From Candidatus Eiseniibacteriota bacterium (lineage in GTDB: Bacteria > JAFGKV01): a DNA stretch of 7,266 nucleotides. Location of the stretch: positions 1-7,266 of the forward strand of contig JALOPK010000164.1 in NCBI GenBank assembly GCA_025453925.1, written 5' to 3'. Both the position numbers and the translations under genes were made by a program. Shown here piece by piece: positions 1-6,740 of this stretch; positions within the stretch are counted from its first letter, which is position 1, and every line of letters begins with the position of its first letter. The notes beneath the pieces were generated by a model. It was not told where the DNA came from and did no database searches. It saw nothing but the letters and a program-made list of their open reading frames with translations.

Positions 1-927
1 GAGCGGTTCCTGGTGAGAAACCCCGTTCCGGGCGTGCGGCATGGGTTTGTTCGTCAAGGGCGCTGGAAGTTCTGCTATCCCGCCGGGACCCGGGACTACT
101 TCGAGCCTGGCGGCTGCGTGCTCTACGGTTCAGGGCCGCACGGCTATCGGTTTCCCGAAGGCCTCTGGCAGAAGCCTCAGGGCAGGCGCCGCGTGCTCAT
201 CATCGGAGACTCCGTGTCCTTCGGGATCGGCGTACCCTCCGACAGCATGTACTCCCGCCATCTTGAGCGCCGCCTTCGGCGGCATCGGCCGAATCTCGAC
301 GTCGTGAACATGGGCGTCATCGGCTACATGGCGTCCGAGGGGATCTCGATCTTGGTCCATGAGACGCCCAAGCGGTCACCGGATCTCGTGGTGTGGCAAC
401 TCCACATCAATGATCTGATCGCCATGGAGGGGTGGGCCCCCACGCCCGTGGCGCTGAGCCTTCCGGATTCATGGCGGAAGGGCTTGAAGCTCGTATCACT
501 CATCGAGCGCCGCCTGACCCTCACCCGCCACGTCCGGGAGATGGAGGAGCAGTATGGTGAGAAGGTCGATCCGGTGACGATGGACTCTCGCACCGAAGAC
601 TTCATCCGGGCCGCGGAGTGGGCGGGGAATGTGCTCGCGGCAAGGGGTCTCCCCTGCGTCGCGATGCTGTATCCGTACCCGGATTTCCTCGGCGGCAAGT
701 ATCCCTTCATGGGGCTTCACCGCCTCTTCGAGCGAGAGTGCCGCAGAGCGGGCATCGTGCCCCTTGATCTGCTTCCGACCCTGCGGCGCATTCGGCAGGA
801 CCAGCTCTGGGTGGACCAGAGCGACAACCACCCCAGCGCGCGGGGGCACCGGGCCATGGCCGACGCCCTCGAGCGAGTGCTGACGGAACGGTTCGGCCCT
901 GGGCTGGAGTCAATCCAGCCCAGGTGA
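1..927 (+). CDS. SGNH/GDSL-family hydrolase (5' end outside window)
   Basis: Probable secreted or periplasmic esterase/acylhydrolase of the SGNH superfamily; the substrate cannot be told from sequence. Counting from the GTG at 13, block I is GDSVSFG with the nucleophile Ser67, block II has Gly101 (NMGVIGY), block III is HIND with Asn133, and block V is DNHP with Asp271 and His273, so the full catalytic set is present. The stretch before block I (LYGSGPHGYR) corresponds to the N..G.R segment common in SGNH proteins resembling sugar or polysaccharide O-acetyl esterases. The frame is open to base 1 (GAG CGG TTC CTG before the GTG) and the GTG has no Shine-Dalgarno motif, so I treat the gene as 5'-partial, with any signal peptide lost. 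The stop at 925-927 directly follows a strong hairpin. The next gene is convergent, 18 nt away. Family call firm; role unknown. Confidence 0.9.
   Translation, partial: ERFLVRNPVPGVRHGFVRQGRWKFCYPAGTRDYFEPGGCVLYGSGPHGYRFPEGLWQKPQGRRRVLIIGDSVSFGIGVPSDSMYSRHLERRLRRHRPNLDVVNMGVIGYMASEGISILVHETPKRSPDLVVWQLHINDLIAMEGWAPTPVALSLPDSWRKGLKLVSLIERRLTLTRHVREMEEQYGEKVDPVTMDSRTEDFIRAAEWAGNVLAARGLPCVAMLYPYPDFLGGKYPFMGLHRLFERECRRAGIVPLDLLPTLRRIRQDQLWVDQSDNHPSARGHRAMADALERVLTERFGPGLESIQPR
898..924. terminator. Perfect 11-bp hairpin, putative bidirectional U-less terminator
   Basis: Arms CCTGGGCTGGA (898-908) and TCCAGCCCAGG (914-924) are perfectly complementary around the 5-nt loop GTCAA. The structure ends one base before the stop codon of the SGNH hydrolase. 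It lies 22-48 nt beyond the stop of the convergent beta-barrel gene, so it is placed to end both transcripts. Neither side has a T-tract, so intrinsic termination would have to be of the U-less type seen in some GC-rich genomes. It could instead act as an mRNA 3'-end stabiliser. Confidence 0.5.
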
Positions 928-945
928 TGCGACAGGAAAGCGCGG

Positions 946-1566
946 TCAGAAGCTCCCGAACTTGAGGGTGATGGTGGCGCCCAGGCCCGAGAGGTCCTCA
1001 TTGGCCAGGCCCTGAAGATCGACGTCGGTCACGAACCGGTAGCTGGCGCCCAAGGCTACGCGAAACGGTTTGGCGACATTGAGTTCGAGGTTGATGCCGG
1101 GTTCGGCGATGAAGAACCCGTCGCTGGACAGAGTCTGGGCATCCTCATCGTCCCAGTGGCCGGCCCGCTCTCCCTCCAGGTAGGCGACCCCCCCGCCGCC
1201 GACCAAGGTCTGCAGCGTGACGTGCATGAGACGGTGCGGCTGGGCCGCGAACTCCAGTTCCAGCCCGGCATAGCCCACCTCCAGACGGTACTCCTGGCCC
1301 GGCACGCCACCGATTTCCATGGGATCGAGTTCCATGTTCTGGCTCGCCATGCCGTACACGCCAGCGCCGAGCGTGAGGCGGTGATCTATGATCCAGCCCC
1401 CTCGGACCCCGGCGATGACGCCGAATTCGTCGGCGATTTCCGTCAGCTTGACCACGGGCCCGCCGAATCCGCCGTGATCGATGTCACCCCTGTACAGGGT
1501 CTCCGGCTCGAATCCTGGTGTCTGGCTCGCAACAACGATGCACAGCGGGATCGCACACCACCACAT
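946..1566 (-). CDS. Small outer-membrane beta-barrel protein, function unknown
   Basis: A 206-residue predicted exported protein. Residues 1-14 (WWCAIPLCIVVAS) form a short hydrophobic signal-like segment. The rest is built of alternating, Gly- and aromatic-rich amphipathic stretches (about 48-75, 92-130, 150-182, 194-206) with turn-like Asp/Asn/Gly between them. It ends in Phe206 (ATITLKFGSF), the usual C-terminal recognition signal for barrel insertion by the BAM complex. Size fits an 8-stranded barrel. The segment HGGFGGPVVKLTEI followed by GVRGGW resembles a family of uncharacterised bacterial outer-membrane proteins, from memory. The frame is open to 1695, but the ATG at 1566 is preceded four bases upstream by AGGAGG, and the upstream extension is basic and Pro/Gly-rich with no signal sequence, so I start at 1566. 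The n-region lacks Lys/Arg, which is atypical. Ligand or role unknown. Confidence 0.8.
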   Translation of the reverse strand: MWWCAIPLCIVVASQTPGFEPETLYRGDIDHGGFGGPVVKLTEIADEFGVIAGVRGGWIIDHRLTLGAGVYGMASQNMELDPMEIGGVPGQEYRLEVGYAGLELEFAAQPHRLMHVTLQTLVGGGGVAYLEGERAGHWDDEDAQTLSSDGFFIAEPGINLELNVAKPFRVALGASYRFVTDVDLQGLANEDLSGLGATITLKFGSF

Positions 1567-1569
1567 ACA

Positions 1570-1577
1570 TCCTCCTC
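1570..1577 (-). promoter_or_regulatory. Shine-Dalgarno site of the beta-barrel gene
   Basis: On the minus strand GAGGAGGA lies just before TGT-ATG. The core AGGAGG (1571-1576) is 4 nt from the ATG at 1566. This fixes the start at 1566 rather than at the upstream in-frame ATG at 1695. Confidence 0.75.
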
Positions 1578-1663
1578 GGGAGAAGTTCGGTCCTGGGGTT
1601 CGGCCCGGAGCGGCTGCGCTGATCTCACGGGGCCTACCACCGGCAGACTTCGCTGGCCGCCAT

Positions 1664-1692
1664 ATCCTATCGGACGGCTCTCTCCATATCAA
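1664..1692 (-). promoter_or_regulatory. Candidate sigma70-type promoter of the beta-barrel gene
   Basis: Minus strand: TTGATA at 1692-1687 (5 of 6 to the -35 consensus), a 17-nt spacer, and TAGGAT at 1669-1664 (4 of 6 to the -10 consensus). Transcription would start near 1657 and give a leader of about 90 nt before the ATG at 1566. The match is by eye only; sigma specificity in this organism is unknown. Confidence 0.45.
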
Positions 1693-1940
1693 CACCGCAA
1701 CGGTGATGATCCGTCACCCGAGGGAGCAGTACCGGGGAGTCCGGCCGGTGCGTCGGTCTGACGTGGACGCGCGTGGAGCGGATAGGCCACCTCGTCCGCC
1801 GGGTTGACTGGACGGGGGGAGATGAACGGACGCCCGGGGGATGCGGGACCAACTGCACGTCTGGGGCGGCGAGGCATGCCCCGACGACCCCGGCACGCAG
1901 CGGGCAGACGGACATCGAGAGGCCAGCGGGGAGGGCTCGC

Positions 1941-2003
1941 GATTCATATGGGACATGTCCTATATAGGACAGATCATATATGGTCCGGGAGTTTCCTATG
2001 ATC
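1941..2003. promoter_or_regulatory. AT-rich cluster of interlocking palindromes, candidate operator
   Basis: Within an otherwise GC-rich stretch lie CATATG (1945-1950), GGACATGTCC (1951-1960), the perfect 16-bp dyad TGTCCTATATAGGACA (1956-1971) and CATATATG (1975-1982). An inverted pair GATCATA (1972-1978) / TATGATC (1997-2003) lies just beyond. GGACATGTCCTATA (1951-1964) and GGACAGATCATATA (1967-1980) also form a direct repeat with a 16-bp step and 11 of 14 matches. Such nested dyads usually mark binding of a dimeric transcription factor or a promoter under its control. The regulator family cannot be named. The nearest downstream gene on the minus strand starts about 375 nt away, and no plus-strand gene follows. 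Confidence 0.45.
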
Positions 2004-2112
2004 CGGAACGACCGCCCCGCGACATTGGCCCAGGCCAGGAACGGTCTCTTACGTCGAGGCGTTCGGCATGGCTGCCTCCCTGTCGCCGACATACGGTGCC
2101 TACCCGACCGCG

Positions 2113-2129
2113 GCGATCGAAAGGATCGC
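2113..2129. other. Small hairpin in the gene-free region
   Basis: Perfect 6-bp arms GCGATC and GATCGC enclose GAAAG, and two more outer pairs are possible with a G-U wobble. It is short enough to arise by chance and no function is assigned. Confidence 0.2.
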
Positions 2130-2281
2130 TGTTCCGCGTCAAGCCCCGTAGCTGCGCCCGTTCCCGAAACCACCTGCGGAGTCCTCCCCGCATTCAGGAC
2201 ACCGTGTCGCGCGCCCCATCCCTTCACCACCCGTCTCCCGGACCAGGTCGAACGCGGGAAGACACTCCAGTGGGGACAGGG

Positions 2282-2306
2282 GCTCTCACACCTCCGCGAG
2301 GAGAGC
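2282..2306 (-). terminator. Interrupted hairpin over the stop codon of the cyclase-like gene
   Basis: GCTCT (2282-2286) pairs with AGAGC (2302-2306) and CCTC (2291-2294) pairs with GAGG (2298-2301), leaving a 4-nt bulge on one side and a 3-nt loop. It overlaps the TGA at 2288-2286. There is no T-tract and the structure is weaker than the hairpins at 898-924 and 7207-7233, so this is only a possible 3'-end structure. Confidence 0.2.
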
Positions 2307-5300
2307 GGCGACTCGGTCAACGTCCGCCAATCGGTGCGGGAGCCCGATGTCCTGGAGGATCTGCCGGACCTCGGACAATGCGCCGCGGGCTTCGACGATC
2401 TCGCCCTGCCGTGCGCAGACCTCGGCGAAAATGAGGAGTGGCTCTATCAAGGCGGGACGCGTCGTCAGCGTGCGCGCGATCTCCATGGCCATTTCGGCCT
2501 CGGCGGCGGCTTCACCGGTCCTCCCCATGGCCAGAAGCACCGACGCTTGCATCGAGTGTGAGAAGGCGAGGCGGTCTCGCGCACCCATGGCCTGCGCGAG
2601 GTCCAGGCACTCCCGGTTGCACGCCAGCGCTTGCTGGTACTCGCCGCGCCGGTGGTACGCCTTGGTCATGCCGGTGAGCGCGTATACCATGTTCTTCCTG
2701 TCGCCCGATCCCTCCAACTGGACGAGCGCATCCCGAAAGCACTCCAGAGCCGTGTCGCTGTTCCCGAGGAGGAGGCGGGCGTACCCTTGCTGCGTGCGAC
2801 CATGCGCCGCCCCACAGGTGTCACCCACCGCCCTCGCGCGGTCGATGAACTCCTGACTGAGTTGCAGCGTCTGGTCATACCTTCCCAGGTGCAGACAGAT
2901 GTTCGCCTGATTGCCGATTGCGTTGCTCGCCCCTAAGTGGTCTCCAAGCAACTCCGCCCGGCGTTGCCACTCCCGGAAGGACTCCAGCGCTTTGGCATAC
3001 TCCCCCCTCTCGCAATGGACATTGCCGCTGTTGCCAATGGCGAGGACCATGCTTTCCCTGTCGCCCACCTCGCCTCCCTGCCGGATCTGCTCCTGATAGC
3101 AGGCCAGGGCTCGTTCGTAGTCGCCGAGATCGAAGTACACCAACCCCTGGTTGCCGATGGCCCTGCCGATGCCGCGCCGGTCACCCAACGCCTCAGCCCG
3201 CTGCTGCCAATCCTTGTGGCACTCCAATGCCCGGGGGAGATCGCCTTGGCTCCAGAACACGATGCCCATGGTCCCGGTGGCGATGGCTACCTCTGCTTCG
3301 TTACCGACCTCCCGGCTGAGGCGAAGCTGTTCGCGAAGTGCCTCAAGAGCCCGCGAGTAGTCACCCTGGCCCCAGGCGAGCCTGCCCAAATGTCCCATTG
3401 CCCGCGCCACGCCCAAGGCGTAGCCGCACCGGACTGCGAGATCGCGCGCCGATTGCGCCATCTCGGTCGCCTGACTGGGGTTGCCAAGGTTCCTGAGGCG
3501 CTCCGCAGCGGCGACCCGCCCATCCACGGTCAGGCGGTCATCGCCGAGCCGATCGGCAAGCGCCAATGCCTCCTCGGTCACCCTCAGGGCCTGTGCCCAC
3601 TCGCCCACGAGCCATTCCACCGATGCCAGCGCGTAGAGGGCCAGCACCATCCGCCTCGACTCGCCCAGGCCCCGGCGCGTCAACCGCTCCCGAAGCCGCT
3701 CATACAGCCCCAGCGCCTCCGCGTTCCGGTAGCCCCGTTTCGCCACTGCGGCAGCCTGCTCCAGCACCTCCACCTCCCGCTCGAGCCTCCCCGCCTTGCC
3801 CAGGTGCTCCGCCAGGACGACAAGCATATCCTCCCGGTCCGGAAACAGCTCCTCGACCACGTCGGCAGCCAAACCGTGCAAGTACTCTCGCATCCCCGGC
3901 GGTTGGAGGTGATACGCCGCCCTCTGCATCAACGCATGTCGAAAAAGGTAAGCCTGCTCGCCGCCGAGCGAGGATACCCCTTCGCGCAGGATCATCGCGT
4001 GCTCTTCCGCGTGCGGGATCACCCTTGCGGGCTCCGCCGCAAACTCGCGACTCCGCCCCAACAGCTCCTCCAGCACCCGATGCAGAAACCGCACACCCAA
4101 GGTCGCTGCATGCTTCAATCCGTCCCGGAGCGAGGCCTCAAGCCGATCAAAGCGCGCAAGCAGCACCGTCTCCAGGGTCTCGGGCAGGCGGCGGGGTTCA
4201 TCCGCCTCGGTTGTGGTCAAGAGCCCCCAGCGGCCGTCTGTCGCGGCACGCGTCAGATGCCCGCTCTCGCGCATGTGCAGCGCCAGTTGCTCGACGAAGA
4301 ACGGATTCCCGCCCGTGCGTTCGTTCAGCAGGGCCACCAGCCCTTCGTCCGGGGCACCGCCCAGCACCGTCCGGACCATGTCACCCGTCAGGCCCTCGTC
4401 CAGTCGATCCAACTCCAGCTCTTCCACCGGCGCCTCCGGCTCCATCGGGATTCGTGGTTTCGTCCCGTTCTCGGCGTAGCGCGAAGTCAGGAGGATCATG
4501 AGCGGTACGTTTCGGGCCGCGCGGGTCATGAGGCGCAGCCACTCCGCGGTGGACGGCTCGATCCAGTGCGCGTCCTCCACATGCAGCACCACGGGACCGG
4601 CAACCGCCAGTGCGAGGATCAGCTCACGGAGCCCCCACAACTGGTTCTGGTACCGGAGCTTGGGATCCTCCACCCGCTCGTACAGGGAGCCGTCCCAGCG
4701 GCATTCAACCAGCGCCGCCAAGAACGACTCCACGCGCGCCAGCTCCCGCCCGTTCTCCTCGGATACTCCTTGCCTCCCCCGCAGTGCAGCAAGACAGGCG
4801 ATAACTCGCTCTCGCTTCTGTTCGCTCGATGTGAGCGGGGTCACGCCGAAGAACGCGTGAAGCCATGAGCGAACCGGCTGCAAACCCGAATCACCCTCTC
4901 CGCACGGTAACTCAATCCACGCGCACGCACGCGACGACTCCTCCACCTGTTGCCGGAACTCTGCCGCCAGCCGTGTCTTCCCCATCCCCGCTTCGCCGTA
5001 CACGTACGCTATCCCCGCGGACTGCCCCGCCAGTGCCGGAGCAAGCAACAGGTGGAGGTGAGCAAGCTCATCCCCCCGACCGATCATGGGCAGTCGGTAG
5101 GCGTGGAATCCTACCCGTTCCCTCATTCCCTGCAATCGAAACACCGGTTCCGGAACGCTCTTGCCCTTGAAGGTCACCGCAGGCAGCTCGGTGAAGGCCC
5201 ATGCGTCCTCCATCGCCCCTGCCACCCGCGTCGAGACGTGAATCCCATCCCACGGTGCGCCGCTCATGAGTCGTGCCGCGACGTTCACGCAATCTCCCAA

Positions 5301-6290
5301 GAAGGCCCGTTCATGGCGAAGAGCTCCACCGGTGAGCCCCGCATACACCAACCCGCGGTCCACGCCTGCCCGCAGCCGGACCTGAGGCCTCTCCTCCCGC
5401 AGCCGCGCCCGCAGGTCGAAGACGAAGCGCAGGGCCGATTGCTCGGCGTGCTCCAGAGCCCTCGGCGCGCCGAAGTATGCCAGCACATTGAGGCCCTTGT
5501 CGTCGATCAGCAGCCGGCCGAACGCTCTGCCACCCGGGGGAAGATGCGCATCCACCGCCCTGAACAACGCCGCGATGGTGCCGTGATCCTCGATGGGCAT
5601 ACTTGCTCCATCATCATCCGCCCGTGCGAACGAGAGGAATGCCACCACGACTGTTCGGATTTCGTGAAGCGTCCCTCGCTCAAGGATCTCGCCGTCGAAG
5701 AATGCCGAGAGCGTCTCGGAATCGTTGGGTGGTTCTGGCGGGTGAACCCCTTCCGCGAGCGCTTCCCCCTGCCGCGCCACCTCGGAGCTGGCCATCTCCC
5801 CCCGACCCGCACGTCTCTCCAAAGCGGTAGCCCCCGCAACCGGTTCGCCGCGGAAGTACCATGTCGCATGGCGCGCACTCCGTACGATGCCCCACTCCGC
5901 AGTTCCCACGTCCACCCCGCACTTCACCGCGAACTCGAACACTCCGTGCGGGGTTTCACTCCGGCCGTGCGCGTCAAAGTGGGCGATGATCGCCTGACCG
6001 ACGCGACGCGCGATCCCTCCGTCATCGCCCGGGAACAGCGCGAGGAACGCATCCCCCGCGAAGTGCGTGATGATGCCGCCGTTCTCGATCGCGAGACGCA
6101 CCGGTGCGTCGAACAGCCGGGGGATCTGACGGCCGATTAGCTCGGCTCCGACTTCCCCCAATGTGAACGCAACATCGGTGAGCCGCGAGAACCCCGCGAT
6201 ATCGACGAACAGCCCGGAGCCCTCGAAAGCCCCCTGCTCGTCACCGCGCTTGAAACACGCCTCGATGAACGCGGGAATGAGACGATCCAT
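2286..6290 (-). CDS. Soluble adenylyl cyclase-like protein: two cyclase domains, STAND/AAA NTPase, TPR array
   Basis: A 1334-residue predicted cytoplasmic signalling protein; no signal peptide or membrane segment is seen. Cyclase domain 1 spans about 24-172, with metal-binding Asp30 (FVDIAGFS) and Asp80 (FAGDAFLALF). Cyclase domain 2 spans about 211-389, with Lys265 (DDKG), Asn336 and Arg340 (GDCVNVAARLM), and FKGK at 374-377. The NTPase module starts with IGR at 403-405 and has Walker A GEAGMGKT (432-439), Walker B VVLHVEDAHW with Asp573, LTSR (601-604), GNPFFVEQL (661-669) and FRHAL (783-787). TPR-like repeats run from about 884 to 1312. The order matches mammalian soluble adenylyl cyclase (ADCY10) and bacterial cyclase-ATPase-TPR proteins. 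The likely product is a cyclic nucleotide, probably cAMP, from an active site shared between the two domains. The Ala329 substitution leaves activity and base preference uncertain. The start at 6290 has GGAGG 7 nt upstream; the longer frame to 6419 lacks such support. No neighbour identifies a partner. Confidence 0.88.
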   Translation of the reverse strand: MDRLIPAFIEACFKRGDEQGAFEGSGLFVDIAGFSRLTDVAFTLGEVGAELIGRQIPRLFDAPVRLAIENGGIITHFAGDAFLALFPGDDGGIARRVGQAIIAHFDAHGRSETPHGVFEFAVKCGVDVGTAEWGIVRSARHATWYFRGEPVAGATALERRAGRGEMASSEVARQGEALAEGVHPPEPPNDSETLSAFFDGEILERGTLHEIRTVVVAFLSFARADDDGASMPIEDHGTIAALFRAVDAHLPPGGRAFGRLLIDDKGLNVLAYFGAPRALEHAEQSALRFVFDLRARLREERPQVRLRAGVDRGLVYAGLTGGALRHERAFLGDCVNVAARLMSGAPWDGIHVSTRVAGAMEDAWAFTELPAVTFKGKSVPEPVFRLQGMRERVGFHAYRLPMIGRGDELAHLHLLLAPALAGQSAGIAYVYGEAGMGKTRLAAEFRQQVEESSRACAWIELPCGEGDSGLQPVRSWLHAFFGVTPLTSSEQKRERVIACLAALRGRQGVSEENGRELARVESFLAALVECRWDGSLYERVEDPKLRYQNQLWGLRELILALAVAGPVVLHVEDAHWIEPSTAEWLRLMTRAARNVPLMILLTSRYAENGTKPRIPMEPEAPVEELELDRLDEGLTGDMVRTVLGGAPDEGLVALLNERTGGNPFFVEQLALHMRESGHLTRAATDGRWGLLTTTEADEPRRLPETLETVLLARFDRLEASLRDGLKHAATLGVRFLHRVLEELLGRSREFAAEPARVIPHAEEHAMILREGVSSLGGEQAYLFRHALMQRAAYHLQPPGMREYLHGLAADVVEELFPDREDMLVVLAEHLGKAGRLEREVEVLEQAAAVAKRGYRNAEALGLYERLRERLTRRGLGESRRMVLALYALASVEWLVGEWAQALRVTEEALALADRLGDDRLTVDGRVAAAERLRNLGNPSQATEMAQSARDLAVRCGYALGVARAMGHLGRLAWGQGDYSRALEALREQLRLSREVGNEAEVAIATGTMGIVFWSQGDLPRALECHKDWQQRAEALGDRRGIGRAIGNQGLVYFDLGDYERALACYQEQIRQGGEVGDRESMVLAIGNSGNVHCERGEYAKALESFREWQRRAELLGDHLGASNAIGNQANICLHLGRYDQTLQLSQEFIDRARAVGDTCGAAHGRTQQGYARLLLGNSDTALECFRDALVQLEGSGDRKNMVYALTGMTKAYHRRGEYQQALACNRECLDLAQAMGARDRLAFSHSMQASVLLAMGRTGEAAAEAEMAMEIARTLTTRPALIEPLLIFAEVCARQGEIVEARGALSEVRQILQDIGLPHRLADVDRVAALLAEV
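2355..3641 (-). repeat. Eleven TPR-like repeats with an exact 40-residue (120-nt) period
   Basis: The turn glycine of each repeat falls at residues 896, 936, 976, 1016, 1056, 1096, 1136, 1176, 1216, 1256 and 1296 of the cyclase-like protein, with no insertion or deletion. A typical unit reads as AIGNQG, then LGDYERALACYQE, then GDR. The 40-residue type is known from GPSM2/LGN-like and kinesin-light-chain-like TPRs and forms a superhelix that binds peptides or proteins. Units 1016-1136 share the GNQG/GNSG opening and look the most alike, suggesting relatively recent internal duplication. Less regular helices at about 820-870 may add degenerate repeats on the N-terminal side. Confidence 0.85.
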
Positions 6291-6295
6291 CGCTG

Positions 6296-6302
6296 CCCCT
6301 CC
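6296..6302 (-). promoter_or_regulatory. Shine-Dalgarno site of the cyclase-like gene
   Basis: Minus-strand GGAGGGG; the core GGAGG (6298-6302) is 7 nt from the ATG at 6290. It supports this start, from which the class III cyclase fold begins about 24 residues in, over the upstream in-frame ATG at 6419, which falls inside the candidate -10 element. Confidence 0.7.
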
Positions 6303-6416
6303 GGACGGGAAGCTGGAGGAACGGGATTCTTCCGCTCTTGCTCTTCGCGCGACGCTGCCGGGCCCGGTGTGAAAGCGTTCGCGCCATCGCCCCGGCGCAC
6401 TCAACGCGCCGCACCT

Positions 6417-6445
6417 CATGTACTGTGTCCCCTCACACCCGTCAA
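6417..6445 (-). promoter_or_regulatory. Candidate promoter of the cyclase-like gene
   Basis: Minus strand: TTGACG at 6445-6440 (5 of 6 to -35), a 17-nt spacer, then TACATG at 6422-6417 (only 3 of 6 to -10). Transcription would begin near 6410, giving a leader of about 120 nt that includes the 10-bp palindrome CCGGGCCCGG (6358-6367). The -10 is weak, so this is tentative. Confidence 0.3.
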
Positions 6446-6497
6446 CGGTAAGTTCGAACGGCGGTGCCGTCGTCGGTGCGGCCGGTGGCTGCTCCGT

Positions 6498-6515
6498 CTG
6501 TAGCGGCAGCTACAG
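6498..6515. other. Perfect 7-bp hairpin in the divergent intergenic region
   Basis: CTGTAGC (6498-6504) and GCTACAG (6509-6515) enclose a GGCA tetraloop. It could be an operator dyad or an RNA stem, or chance. It is about 226 nt from the DUF3795 start and about 208 nt from the cyclase-like start. Confidence 0.25.
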
Positions 6516-6728
6516 GATCGTCCCTCGGTTCAAGGCCCGGGCAGTGTGCTGGCCGCTCCCGGATCTCAGGAGCGTCCTGGGCAACCGCGTGTGCGTGTCG
6601 CGAGGGGCGCGGAGCCGGCTTCTCTGCATGCGGCGCAGAGAACCCTTGACGCCCGGCCGAACCCATCCGATCTCCGGGCAGTCCGGCCTTCGCAAAAGAG
6701 CGTGCGGGGGGAGTGCGTCGACATGGAG

Positions 6729-6736
6729 AGGAGGTG
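6729..6736 (+). promoter_or_regulatory. Shine-Dalgarno site deciding the DUF3795 start
   Basis: AGGAGGTG is a full-length match to the anti-Shine-Dalgarno sequence; AGGAGG is 6 nt from the GTG at 6741. It lies inside the frame that would follow the upstream ATG at 6723, which makes the GTG the better start. Confidence 0.75.
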
Positions 6737-6740
6737 CCGA

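Larger units (their letters stand above)
1567..2285. other. 719-nt region with no convincing gene
   Basis: This gap separates two minus-strand genes. Several open frames cross it on both strands, up to about 217 codons, but their translations are Arg/Pro/Ser-rich, have no recognisable motif, and start without good ribosome binding sites, as expected from chance openness in GC-rich DNA. It contains the promoter candidate at 1664-1692, the palindrome cluster at 1941-2003, and a small hairpin at 2113-2129 (GCGATC, loop GAAAG, GATCGC). No tRNA or known riboswitch fold was recognised. Confidence 0.55.
6291..6740. other. 450-nt divergent intergenic region
   Basis: This lies between the minus-strand cyclase-like gene and the plus-strand DUF3795 gene and should carry both promoters. 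I see a candidate for the minus strand (6417-6445), a palindrome at 6358-6367 and a hairpin at 6498-6515. On the plus strand TTGACG at 6646-6651 has no convincing -10 partner. Open frames crossing it have no recognisable motifs. Confidence 0.5.

Noticed and set aside
1667-2320. 217-codon minus-strand frame across the gene-free region
   Set aside because: Arg/Pro/Ser-rich composition, no motif, and it overlaps both the end of the cyclase-like gene and the promoter candidate of the barrel gene.
1980-2561. 193-codon plus-strand frame starting beside the palindrome cluster
   Set aside because: No Shine-Dalgarno, no domain resemblance, and its second half is antisense to conserved TPR repeats.
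2937-4868. 643-codon open frame on the plus strand opposite the cyclase-like gene
   Set aside because: It is antisense to a gene with clear cyclase, NTPase and TPR motifs. Its translation shows no motif and its openness follows from the GC-rich codon use of the real gene.
4950-6140. 396-codon plus-strand open frame opposite the cyclase and NTPase domains
   Set aside because: Antisense shadow without recognisable domains or a ribosome binding site that stands out.
6520-6550. GGTTCAAG resembling a tRNA T-loop
   Set aside because: The flanking 5-nt segments do not pair and no acceptor, D or anticodon arm can be built around it.
6646-6673. TTGACG as a promoter for the DUF3795 gene
   Set aside because: No acceptable -10 element lies 16-18 nt downstream; only GATCTC-like sequence is present.
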